A stretch of DNA of 64,000 nt from Alloprevotella tannerae (GTDB lineage: Bacteria > Bacteroidota > Bacteroidia > Bacteroidales > Bacteroidaceae). The DNA is taken from NCBI GenBank assembly GCA_015259125.1, contig JABZGR010000007.1:1-64000 (forward strand). The letters run 5' to 3'. Positions 37,695 to 47,160 of this stretch are shown here, piece after piece; positions within the stretch are counted from its first letter, which is position 1, and the number at the start of each line of letters is the position of its first letter. The notes under the pieces were generated by a model that saw only the letters and a list, made by a program, of their open reading frames with translations, made no database searches and had not been told where the DNA came from. Both the position numbers and the translations under genes were made by a program.

Positions 37695-38018
37695 ATGTTG
37701 AAAGAAAAAGACAAGGAATTCTTGGAGCGCTTGAATCAAACAGCAGAGAAAGAGGAGAATGCTGCAGGAATAAAAAGTGGGAAATTACTCCATATTCGGA
37801 ATATCCTAAATGCTATATTCATCTTGTTGGCGATTATAGCAATGGTTGGGATTCTGATTTCAAAAACTCGCACTTACCTTGTCTGGAGTTACGGCGTTGG
37901 CATCTTAGCTGTTGTAATAAAAATGGCTGAAGTCGTTTTACGTTACCCGTCAATGATACAAAGTTCGAATGATGTAAAACATCGTCGTCGCTCCCCATTA
38001 AATAAAAAAGAATCATGA
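37695..38018 (+). CDS. Small two-helix membrane protein inside the kor operon
   Basis: A 107-aa protein I do not recognise by name. A charged N-terminal region (about 1-33) precedes two hydrophobic helices (about 38-58 and 65-85), then a basic tail with HRRRSPLNKKES. It starts one base after korA and overlaps korB by 4 bp (ATGA), so it is translated with the complex. Similar inserts occur in other Bacteroidales kor operons, as far as I recall. It could tether the soluble oxidoreductase to the membrane, but nothing in the sequence proves this. Confidence 0.75.
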   Translation: MLKEKDKEFLERLNQTAEKEENAAGIKSGKLLHIRNILNAIFILLAIIAMVGILISKTRTYLVWSYGVGILAVVIKMAEVVLRYPSMIQSSNDVKHRRRSPLNKKES

Positions 38019-38779
38019 CAAGAGAAGAAATATTGCAGCCGCAAAATATGGTCGCTCAGAAGCCGGAGCTGATGAACGACGTAACAATGCACTACTGCCC
38101 GGGCTGCTCGCATGGCGTTGTTCATAAGTTGGTGGCAGAAGTAATTGCTGAAATGGGCATGGAAGAAAAGACGATAGGCATTAGTCCTGTTGGTTGTGCT
38201 GTCTTTGCCTATCGCTATATAGATATTGACTGGCAGGAGTCTGCACACGGTAGAGCACCGGCATTGGCTACTGCTTGTAAACGTTTATGGCCGGATCGTT
38301 TAGTATTTACTTATCAAGGCGATGGAGACATGGCGTGTATTGGTACTGCCGAAACAATCCACGCACTTAATCGCGGTGAAAATATAACCATTATTTTCGT
38401 CAACAATGCTATTTATGGTATGACTGGTGGCCAAATGGCACCAACGACTTTAGTGGGAATGAAAACTGCAACTTGCCCCTATGGCCGCGATCCTCAATTG
38501 CATGGATATCCCCTGAGAATTTCTGATATTGCAGCTCAATTGGAAGGAACGGCTTACGTTACACGTCAGAGTGTAGAAACGGTGGCAGCTGTCCGCAAAG
38601 CTAAGAAAGCATTGAGAAAAGCTTTTGAAAACTCAATGAATGGTAAGGGTTCTAATCTCGTCGAATTTGTTGCTACTTGCTCTTCTGGTTGGAAGATGAC
38701 TCCTGCAAATGCCAATAAATGGATGGAAGAGAATTTGTGCGAATATTACAAGCTTGGCGATCTTAAGGTTAAGGAATAA
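38015..38779 (+). CDS. korB: 2-oxoacid:ferredoxin oxidoreductase, beta (TPP-binding) subunit
   Basis: This 254-aa beta subunit binds thiamine diphosphate. It has the CPGCSHG motif near residue 27 and the GDGDMACIGTAET TPP-Mg motif (G-D-G-x25-N) completed by FVNNAIYGMTGGQMAPT. It starts inside the end of the preceding membrane-protein gene (4-bp overlap) and is followed 14 bp later by korC. Confidence 0.94.
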   Translation: MTREEILQPQNMVAQKPELMNDVTMHYCPGCSHGVVHKLVAEVIAEMGMEEKTIGISPVGCAVFAYRYIDIDWQESAHGRAPALATACKRLWPDRLVFTYQGDGDMACIGTAETIHALNRGENITIIFVNNAIYGMTGGQMAPTTLVGMKTATCPYGRDPQLHGYPLRISDIAAQLEGTAYVTRQSVETVAAVRKAKKALRKAFENSMNGKGSNLVEFVATCSSGWKMTPANANKWMEENLCEYYKLGDLKVKE

Positions 38780-38793
38780 AAGAACAGACAATT

Positions 38794-39339
38794 ATGACAC
38801 AAGAAATAATTATCTCCGGCTTTGGTGGCCAAGGCGTGTTGTCAATGGGCAAGATCTTAGCTTATGCCGGTTTGATGGAAGGAAAAGAAGTAAGTTGGAT
38901 GCCGGCATATGGTCCAGAACAACGTGGAGGAACTGCAAATGTTACAGTTATTGTGAGTGACAATCCTATATCTTCTCCCATTTTGAGTGAGTACGATACA
39001 GCTATTCTCCTCAATCAACCTTCGCTTGAAAAGTTTGAAAGCAAGATAAAGCCAGGTGGGACTATTATTTATGACAGCTTTGGCATTATCAAGAAACCAA
39101 CACGTACAGATATCAATATCTACTGTATTGATGCAATGAATACAGCGGCTGAGTTGAAAATGATGAAGACGTTTAATATGATTGTCCTTGGTGGATTGTT
39201 GAAAATACATCCCATTGTTCAGTTGGAAGGTGTAATGAAGGCTTTGAAGAAGACTCTTCCTGAACGCCACTGGCATCTTTTGCCAACAAATGAACAAGCC
39301 ATTTTGAAGGGAATGGAAATTATTAAGCCACAAGATTAA
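38794..39339 (+). CDS. korC: 2-oxoacid:ferredoxin oxidoreductase, gamma subunit
   Basis: A 181-aa gamma subunit with the N-terminal GFGGQGVLSMGKILAYAG motif and SWMPAYGPEQRGGTANV, both standard for the family, which contributes to CoA binding. It completes the D-A-x-B-C set. A perfect hairpin follows 11 bp after the stop, before a small conserved gene. Confidence 0.94.
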   Translation: MTQEIIISGFGGQGVLSMGKILAYAGLMEGKEVSWMPAYGPEQRGGTANVTVIVSDNPISSPILSEYDTAILLNQPSLEKFESKIKPGGTIIYDSFGIIKKPTRTDINIYCIDAMNTAAELKMMKTFNMIVLGGLLKIHPIVQLEGVMKALKKTLPERHWHLLPTNEQAILKGMEIIKPQD

Positions 39340-39350
39340 ACAATAAACTC

Positions 39351-39382
39351 TTGCGCCTGTAGATATGCCTCTACAGGCGCAA
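39351..39382 (+). terminator. Perfect hairpin after korC
   Basis: A 13-bp perfect stem (TTGCGCCTGTAGA and its complement) with a 6-nt loop. ATCTTAC follows rather than a T-run, so it may be a terminator or a processing/stability element between korC and the next small gene. Confidence 0.65.
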
Positions 39383-39399
39383 ATCTTACAAATACGATT

Positions 39400-39663
39400 A
39401 TGAGTAGTAGAAGAAAACTGAAAAAGGATATCAAAAAGGCCTTTGGTGAGCTTTTCGCTGATTGCGTAACATTGAATATGTGTCATCAAGCAGATGAAAA
39501 GAAGATAGCAGAGCTAATGACTCAGACATTAGCTACTTATACAGATTTGATTTCCCGTATTAGCCATACGGAAAAAGGTCGCGAACGTGCATTCTATCAT
39601 AAGCTTCGTGAAGAATTTGTTATAGCTTTCAATAAGATTTCTGAGGAAATCATAAAGGCGTAA
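39400..39663 (+). CDS. Small conserved helical protein downstream of korC
   Basis: An 87-aa protein of unknown function. It is predicted to be helical, rich in charged residues, with a basic start (MSSRRKLKKDIKKAF) and no membrane segment. A similar small gene tends to follow korC in Bacteroidales, as far as I recall. It lies 60 bp after korC, just past a hairpin that may lower its expression relative to kor. I do not assign a function. Confidence 0.65.
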   Translation: MSSRRKLKKDIKKAFGELFADCVTLNMCHQADEKKIAELMTQTLATYTDLISRISHTEKGRERAFYHKLREEFVIAFNKISEEIIKA

Positions 39664-39836
39664 GCTGTAACAGCATTTGAACAAGCAATAGCCAATTATC
39701 TTTATCTAAGCGAGAACATACGACGAGCAAGAGAAATTGGGATTGAATAATTATCTTTATGGCAGTTCGTTATGATTAAAGGTAGAGGACTTTGCCATAA
39801 TATCATCTTGGTTGAATGATCTAAAATTATATAACA

Positions 39837-40277
39837 ATGAATACAACAATAGGACTGGCTTGTGATCACGCAGGTTTTGAACTTAAGCAGTTTGTAATAC
39901 AATACCTCGAAAAAAAGGGTATATCTTACAAAGATTATGGTACTTATAGTACAATGAGCTGTGATTATCCTGACTTTGCTCATGCTTTAGCAGAAGGAAT
40001 AGAGCAGGATGAAGTTGAAAAAGGAATAGCCATCTGTGGTTCAGGAGAGGGTATTTCTATGACCTTAAATAAGCATCAACCTATTCGTGCAGCCCTTGCT
40101 TGGAACGAAGAGGTCGCAGGTCTTTGCAGACAGCATAATGATGCAAATGTACTTTGCATGCCGGGGCGTTTTATAGACAATAAAACAGCAGAAAAGATTA
40201 TGGATAAGTTCTTTAATACACCTTTTGAGGGGGGAAGACACGAGCGTCGCATCAATAAAATACCACTGAAACCCTAA
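39837..40277 (+). CDS. rpiB: Ribose-5-phosphate isomerase B
   Basis: A 146-aa isomerase that interconverts ribose 5-phosphate and ribulose 5-phosphate in the pentose phosphate pathway. CDHAGFELK at residues 9-17 and the CGSGEGISM loop near residue 67 carry the expected catalytic Cys and anion-hole residues. With transketolase at 53.1 kb it supports a non-oxidative pentose pathway. The gene stands alone, with its start set by the ATG before NTTIGLACDHAG. Confidence 0.95.
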   Translation: MNTTIGLACDHAGFELKQFVIQYLEKKGISYKDYGTYSTMSCDYPDFAHALAEGIEQDEVEKGIAICGSGEGISMTLNKHQPIRAALAWNEEVAGLCRQHNDANVLCMPGRFIDNKTAEKIMDKFFNTPFEGGRHERRINKIPLKP

Positions 40278-40316
40278 AAACCGCTTATCACATTTCCATA
40301 AACCATTTGTAAATTA

Positions 40317-40324
40317 TATCTTTG
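40317..40324 (+). promoter_or_regulatory. -7 element of the HU/RNase G operon
   Basis: TATCTTTG, followed by C, with a near-TTTG (TTTC) 20 bp upstream at 40293-40296. It predicts a leader of about 40 nt. Confidence 0.6.
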
Positions 40325-40368
40325 CACTCGCTTTCAAAAGAAGTTTAACTAATTATTAAGTTCAGAAG

Positions 40369-40653
40369 ATGACTAAAGCTGATATTGTCAATGAGATAGC
40401 AAAGAAAACCGGAATAGACCGTGTTACTGTTCTAACGACCGTCGAGGCCTTTATGAATAGTGTAAAGGATTCATTGGATAGAGAGCAAAATGTGTATTTG
40501 AGAGGGTTTGGTAGTTTTATCTTGAAAAAAAGAGCAGAAAAGACAGCTCGCAATATTTCAAAGAATACTACATTGATCATTCCCGAGCATAACATTCCAG
40601 CCTTTAAGCCGGCTAAATCATTTTTGCAATCTATTTCCAAGCTCAAAGGGTGA
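40369..40653 (+). CDS. HU-family DNA-binding protein
   Basis: A 94-aa histone-like DNA-bending protein. The N-terminal helices MTKADIVNEIAKKTG, the central LRGFGSFILKKR strand pair and the DNA-clamping arm (ARNISKNTTLIIPEHNIPAFKPAK) match HU/IHF. It is slightly longer than canonical 90-aa HU. It is followed by the 29-aa basic protein and RNase G on the same strand. Bacteroidales have several HU paralogues, so the exact one is not resolved. Confidence 0.93.
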   Translation: MTKADIVNEIAKKTGIDRVTVLTTVEAFMNSVKDSLDREQNVYLRGFGSFILKKRAEKTARNISKNTTLIIPEHNIPAFKPAKSFLQSISKLKG

Positions 40654-40700
40654 TATGGATTAGATAATTCACAGTTATTCAACACTAAAATATAAGAACT

Positions 40701-40790
40701 ATGCCAAGCGGAAAAAAGAAAAAAAGACACAAGATGTCAACGCATAAGCGCAAGAAAAGACTGAGAAAGAACAGACATAAGAGCAAATAA
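40701..40790 (+). CDS. 29-residue basic protein (AURKAIP1/COX24-domain type)
   Basis: A very short frame starting MPSGKKKKRHKMSTHKR and ending in a lysine/arginine/histidine-rich helix of 29 residues in all. The MPSGKKxKRHKxxTHKRKKR pattern is that of the small COX24/AURKAIP1-domain (DUF1713) proteins found widely in Bacteroidetes, which are related to a mitochondrial small-subunit ribosomal protein. A ribosome-bound role is therefore likely. It lies 47 bp after HU and 178 bp before RNase G. Its size means automated callers often miss it. Confidence 0.85.
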   Translation: MPSGKKKKRHKMSTHKRKKRLRKNRHKSK

Positions 40791-40806
40791 GCTCTCTGTA
40801 CTTTCT

Positions 40807-40881
40807 GAATTGGGAATTGAAAAATTGGAAACGAATTTGAGGAGAAACCGAAAATACGGCCTATTTCTCAATTCTCAATTC
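40807..40881 (+). promoter_or_regulatory. Long imperfect inverted repeat in the RNase G leader
   Basis: GAATTGGGAATTGAAAA at 40807-40823 can pair with TTCTCAATTCTCAATTC at 40865-40881 (15 of 17 positions). Both arms contain a direct repeat of AATTG/CAATT. It lies between the 29-aa gene and rng and may form a leader stem; it could also be a dispersed AT-rich element. Confidence 0.45.
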
Positions 40882-40968
40882 TCATTTTAATCATCCAATC
40901 TAAAAACTTTAACTGACTATTTTATATCGTTTTTCATTGTGCAGATTGGAAGATAAATCAATTATTTT

Positions 40969-42558
40969 ATGACAAGCGAAGTAATAGTAAATGTACAGCC
41001 GAAGGAAATTTCTATTGCTCTTCTTGAGGACAAGCGTCTTGTAGAGTTCCAACAGGAGGGTAAAGAAGAAAGTTTCTCAGTAGGCAACATCTACCTGGCT
41101 AAGGTTAAGAAAATAATGCCGGGTTTAAATGCTTGCTTCGTGAACGTTGGACATGAGCGGGATGCTTTCCTACACTATTTAGACTTAGGGATTCATTACC
41201 GTTCATTTGAAAAGTATCTGCAACTTGTTCAGGATGGAAAGAAAGGGAATCTTCCTCTGACAAAAGCATCCGGACAAACGGATTTAGAAAAAGACGGAAG
41301 CATACAGAATACACTTAAGCAAGGTCAAGAAGTTCTTGTACAAATAGCGAAAGAACCTATCTCTACAAAAGGTCCTCGCCTTACTTGTGAAATTTCTTTT
41401 GCAGGACGTTTTATTGTTTTAATACCTTTCTGCGATAAGATTTCCGTCTCTACTAAAATTAAGAGTGCGCAGGAGCGTGCGAGATTGAAGCAATTGATAT
41501 CCAGCATTAAGCCGAAAGGATTTGGTTGCATCATTCGTACAGTAGCTGAAGGCAAGAGAGTAGCAGAGTTGGACTTGGAGTTGAAGACCTTGCTGAAGCG
41601 ATGGACAGATGCTATAGCAAAGATTCAAAAGAACAAGGCGCTGGTACAGCCGAAGTTTCCTTTGCTTTGTTATGAGGAAACGAGCCGAACAGTAGCTCTC
41701 TTAAGAGACTTATTCAATCCTTCTTACGAGAATATCTATGTTGACGATGAAAGCGTCTATAAGGACGTACAAGATTATGTTAGGCTTATAGCCCCTGATC
41801 GCCAACAAATTGTAAAGTTATACAAAGGTAAGGTTCCCATTTTTGATAACTTTTCTGTAACGAAACAAATTAAGACGTCATTCGGTCGTACCATTACTTA
41901 CAAGCACGGCGCTTATCTTATCATTGAGCATACTGAAGCGCTTCATGTTATTGATGTGAATAGTGGTAATCGATCAAAGAGTCCTGAAGGCCAGGAAGTA
42001 AACGCGTTAGACGTTAACCTTGGAGCTGCCGACGAACTAGCACGACAACTGCGCTTGCGCGATATGGGAGGTATCATTGTCGTAGACTTTATAGATATGA
42101 ATTTGGCTGAGAATCGCCAAAAGCTGTATGAGCGAATGGTTGAGAATATGAAAAAAGACCGTGCTCGCCACAATATTCTCCCATTGAGCAAATTCGGTCT
42201 TATGCAGATTACCCGTCAGCGCGTACGCCCTGCTATGGATGTCAAAGTTGAAGAGTCTTGCCCAACCTGTGGAGGAACCGGAAAGATTAAGTCAAGTCTT
42301 CTTTTTACAGATGCTTTGGAAGGAAAGGTCCAAATGCTTGCAGATAAACTAAATTATAGAAAAATCCGACTTCACGTGCATCCTTTTGTTGCCGCCTATT
42401 TAGATAAAGGTCTATTATCTTTACGTCGAAAATGGCAACTTAAGCACAAAATCAACATTCAGGTCATTCCCAACCAGAAACTCTCATATCTTCAATACCT
42501 CTTCTATGATAGAGATGGTCAAGAGATAGATATGCGAGAGGAAAATGAAATGCAGTAA
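40969..42558 (+). CDS. rng: Ribonuclease G/E family endoribonuclease
   Basis: A 529-aa single-strand-specific endoribonuclease involved in rRNA maturation and mRNA decay. The S1-like RNA-binding domain (about 30-140) includes GNIYLAKVKKIMPGLNACFVNVG. The catalytic DNase I-like core has Asp329 in VIDVNSG and Asp373 in VVDFIDM, matching the two magnesium-binding aspartates of RNase E. The zinc-link motif is CPTCGGTGK (Cys431, Cys434). It lacks the long C-terminal scaffold of RNase E, so it is G-like in length. HU and the tiny basic protein are upstream in a conserved order. Confidence 0.95.
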   Translation: MTSEVIVNVQPKEISIALLEDKRLVEFQQEGKEESFSVGNIYLAKVKKIMPGLNACFVNVGHERDAFLHYLDLGIHYRSFEKYLQLVQDGKKGNLPLTKASGQTDLEKDGSIQNTLKQGQEVLVQIAKEPISTKGPRLTCEISFAGRFIVLIPFCDKISVSTKIKSAQERARLKQLISSIKPKGFGCIIRTVAEGKRVAELDLELKTLLKRWTDAIAKIQKNKALVQPKFPLLCYEETSRTVALLRDLFNPSYENIYVDDESVYKDVQDYVRLIAPDRQQIVKLYKGKVPIFDNFSVTKQIKTSFGRTITYKHGAYLIIEHTEALHVIDVNSGNRSKSPEGQEVNALDVNLGAADELARQLRLRDMGGIIVVDFIDMNLAENRQKLYERMVENMKKDRARHNILPLSKFGLMQITRQRVRPAMDVKVEESCPTCGGTGKIKSSLLFTDALEGKVQMLADKLNYRKIRLHVHPFVAAYLDKGLLSLRRKWQLKHKINIQVIPNQKLSYLQYLFYDRDGQEIDMREENEMQ

Positions 42559-42573
42559 TGACCAAGTCGTATT

Positions 42574-42615
42574 AAAAGATAGCTCTAAGGTTTTCTTACG
42601 AGCTATCTTTTTTCT
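42574..42615 (+). terminator. Rho-independent terminator after rng
   Basis: AAAAGATAGCTC at 42574-42585 pairs with GAGCTATCTTTT at 42600-42611 in a perfect 12-bp stem, followed by TTCT. It lies 15 bp after the rng stop. Confidence 0.88.
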
Positions 42616-42795
42616 CATTTTCATAAAGTTGTTTGTATTTTGTCTTCCCAATCGCTGTAGGTTTTCGACAATCTCTTTTTGGTAAGAAATGCGAAATCTT
42701 AAATTTAGATAGGAAAACAGCAAATGGCTTAAGCATGAGCAACTAAAGAGCAATATCTAATTTTCTTATAGTGCAGTAACTCAAATTTGTTTGTC

Positions 42796-42883
42796 ATACT
42801 TCCGTGCTAGTACAAATGTCCCCTCGTGGAGGTACAATTGTACTATTGCGAGGGGACAAAGATTTTTTCGATGCAAAAAATAT
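42796..42883. repeat. 22-bp tandem repeat array 6 (3 clear units plus 1 degenerate)
   Basis: Units start at 42796, 42818, 42840 and 42862. The first three carry CTTCCGTGCTAGTAC, CCCTCGTGGAGGTAC and GTACTATTGCGAGGGGAC; the fourth is AT-rich but keeps TTCGATG in register. Units two and three can also pair with each other through CCCCTCG/CGAGGGG. Confidence 0.78.
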
Positions 42884-43040
42884 GGTAATCAGCATCTTTT
42901 AACTGAAGTTGCAATACAAGGTTTATTATTTTCCATTCAGCAGTTAGTTCATAACATTCTGTTGAAAACTATATAAAGATTGCGCAAAGCTAAGCTGTAA
43001 GCAACAATAATTTTACTTATTCGTGGAACGTTACAACAAG

Positions 43041-43922
43041 TCAATCTTCCACGTAATGACGAATGGCCTCAAGTGTTTCTACGCGTACAGGCACTAAAGG
43101 TAGGCGTACGACATTATCTACTTTGCCTTGAATATAGAGAAGTCCCTTAATGCCAGATGGGTTGCCATCAACAGACATTAATTTATATAGCCTGCTAAAT
43201 TGTCGATGCTGACTGAGTGCTGATGTATAATCACCTGCTTGTGCAGCATGGACCATTGCACCAAATTCTTCAGGATAAGCATTGCCTATAACCGAAATAA
43301 CGCCTTTGGCTCCAATCGTGAGGAGTTCGAAAGTAATAGCGTCGTCTCCACTAAATACGTCAAAGCCTTCCGGAGCATATTCTACGATTTCCTCTATTTG
43401 AGTAATGATGCCGCTAGCCTCTTTAATGGCTACAATATTCGGGCAGTCGTTTGCCAAACGTAGCGTTGTTGATGCTTGCAGATTGACTCCTGTTCGTCCG
43501 GGTATATTATATAAGACGATCGGGAGCGGACTTTCTTCGCTAATTTTTTTGAAGTGTTGATACAAACCCTCTTGTGTGGGCTTGTTATAAAAGGGGCACA
43601 CAATCAATAGTCCGCTAAAGCCTTCAAAATCGTCCTCTCTCAATTGGCGACAAACGGCTTGCGTAGAATTATTTCCGACTCCTAGTAGGAGTGGCACACG
43701 ATCTTGATTGACTTCAACAACGACGCGGCGTATTTCCAACTTTTCTTCTTCGATCAGCGTAGGCGTTTCGGCTGTCGTCCCTAAGACACAGATGAAATCG
43801 ACTCCACCGACAATAATATTATCTACCAAGGAGCGTAATGCAACAAAGTCGATGCTGCCGTCCGTATTGAACGGAGTAGCTAGTGCTACTCCAAAACCTT
43901 GGAATGGATTGCTTTTATTCAT
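43041..43922 (-). CDS. dapA: 4-hydroxy-tetrahydrodipicolinate synthase
   Basis: A 293-aa aldolase-fold enzyme that condenses pyruvate with aspartate semialdehyde, the first committed step toward lysine and meso-diaminopimelate. The GTTAET motif lies at residues 48-53, catalytic Tyr138 is in VLYNIPGRTG, and the Schiff-base Lys167 is in NIVAIKEASG. The length is standard. It lies 44 bp downstream of ligA on the minus strand, a likely two-gene transcript. DAP is needed for peptidoglycan. Confidence 0.95.
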   Translation of the reverse strand: MNKSNPFQGFGVALATPFNTDGSIDFVALRSLVDNIIVGGVDFICVLGTTAETPTLIEEEKLEIRRVVVEVNQDRVPLLLGVGNNSTQAVCRQLREDDFEGFSGLLIVCPFYNKPTQEGLYQHFKKISEESPLPIVLYNIPGRTGVNLQASTTLRLANDCPNIVAIKEASGIITQIEEIVEYAPEGFDVFSGDDAITFELLTIGAKGVISVIGNAYPEEFGAMVHAAQAGDYTSALSQHRQFSRLYKLMSVDGNPSGIKGLLYIQGKVDNVVRLPLVPVRVETLEAIRHYVED

Positions 43923-43966
43923 ATTTATTCTTGCTTTTATGCTGTAAGTGGTTAGACTACTGTTGT

Positions 43967-46063
<2,097 letters not shown>

Positions 46064-46072
46064 TTACTTCGG

Positions 46073-46080
46073 CAAAGTTA
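46073..46080 (-). promoter_or_regulatory. -7 element of ligA-dapA promoter
   Basis: TAACTTTG, followed by C, on the minus strand, predicting a leader of about 80 nt to the ATG at 45985. It lies 22 bp from the trmD -7 element on the other strand, so the two promoters share DNA. Confidence 0.5.
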
Positions 46081-46102
46081 AAGAAAAGAGAGGATATTTC
46101 CC

Positions 46103-46110
46103 TATTTTTG
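46103..46110 (+). promoter_or_regulatory. -7 element of trmD promoter
   Basis: TATTTTTG, followed by C, 23 bp before the ATG at 46134. It overlaps an upstream extension of the trmD frame (from 46044), so it argues against that longer start. Confidence 0.55.
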
Positions 46111-46133
46111 CAGCGTTCATCAAGAAAAAGATT

Positions 46134-46826
46134 ATGAGAATAGACATCATTACTGTACTTCCGGAAATGCTCGATGGCTTTATTAATACGTCAATCTTAG
46201 CACGTGCCCAAAAAAAAAGGCTAGTGGAAGTTCATGTACACAACCTGCGCGATTATACTACAGACAAACATCGCCGCGTAGATGACTATCCGTTTGGTGG
46301 TTTTGCGGGAATGGTAATGCAATGTCAGCCCATAGATGCTTGTATCAGCAAGTTGACAGCAGAACGCACTTATGATCAGATCATATTTACGACGCCAGAT
46401 GGAAAAAAATTTGATCAGCCAATGGCAAATGAGTTAAGTCTGTCGAAGAATCTTATTATATTGTGTGGTCATTATAAGGGCATAGACTATCGCATACGTG
46501 AGCATTTGATTACGAAAGAAGTCTCTATTGGAGATTATGTGCTTACAGGCGGTGAAATAGCGGCGGCGGCAATGTCGGATGCAATTGTAAGACTTGTCCC
46601 AGGCGTTTTGAGTGATGAACAAAGCGCTTTAAGTGATAGCTTTCAAGATAATTTGCTTGCAGCTCCAGTCTATACGCGCCCATCGGATTATAAAGGGTGG
46701 AAAGTTCCAGAGATTCTGCTATCTGGAAATGAAGCTAAAATAAAAGAATGGGAGCTGCAGCAAAGCTATGAGCGTACTAAGCGTTTGCGTCCTGATTTAC
46801 TTGAATCTACAGATTTGAATGGGTAG
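46134..46826 (+). CDS. trmD: tRNA (guanine-37-N1)-methyltransferase
   Basis: A 230-aa SPOUT methyltransferase that makes m1G37 next to the anticodon and prevents frameshifting. [13 protein letters not shown] is the canonical N-terminus. The SAM knot includes [24 protein letters not shown] and the [17 protein letters not shown] segment. The frame continues upstream to 46044, but the added residues are not family-like and cover the promoter. It is divergent from ligA. It stands alone here rather than with rpsP/rimM/rplS. Confidence 0.96.
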   Translation: MRIDIITVLPEMLDGFINTSILARAQKKRLVEVHVHNLRDYTTDKHRRVDDYPFGGFAGMVMQCQPIDACISKLTAERTYDQIIFTTPDGKKFDQPMANELSLSKNLIILCGHYKGIDYRIREHLITKEVSIGDYVLTGGEIAAAAMSDAIVRLVPGVLSDEQSALSDSFQDNLLAAPVYTRPSDYKGWKVPEILLSGNEAKIKEWELQQSYERTKRLRPDLLESTDLNG

Positions 46827-47160
46827 CGATTTTTATAGTTTGTTGGTCCTATAGTCGACTTAACTATAAAGCAATAGAAAGGGGAACCAAAATAAGAGAC
46901 TAGTGAAGAAGGAATAGATAGTGGGGGAAAGATTTTTTTCTTCACACTTTGCAAGCATTTCCTATGTAGAATTAGTCTAAATGGTTTTCATTCAGTCTGT
47001 TTATCAATAGAGGACTTTCGTTTTAATATTTTATGGTGGAAACTTCTTTGTCTATATTGCAAAATTCCTGTGTTTTTATTTGGCTCAACCATTCAAAAGC
47101 TATACATTTGCTGCGTAAAGCAATAAGAATAACACCAAACTCTAATCAAAACAAAAGATT
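46827..47160. other. Gap between trmD and gdhA
   Basis: It holds the gdhA promoter at 47079-47110. I see no repeat array, gene or strong hairpin in the remainder. Confidence 0.5.
47079..47110 (+). promoter_or_regulatory. Bacteroidetes-type promoter of gdhA
   Basis: TTTG at 47079-47082, exactly 20 bp, then TACATTTG at 47103-47110, followed by C. This is the best match to the full two-box consensus in the window and fits a highly expressed gene. The predicted leader is about 45 nt. Confidence 0.8.

Larger units (their letters stand above)
42559..43040. other. Convergent gap between rng and dapA
   Basis: It holds the rng terminator and a 22-bp repeat array (42796-42883). I see no gene. Short frames crossing the array are not called. 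Confidence 0.55.

Noticed and set aside
38857..39489. A 210-codon minus-strand frame over korC
   Set aside because: Antisense to korC with no recognisable motif; it is a shadow.
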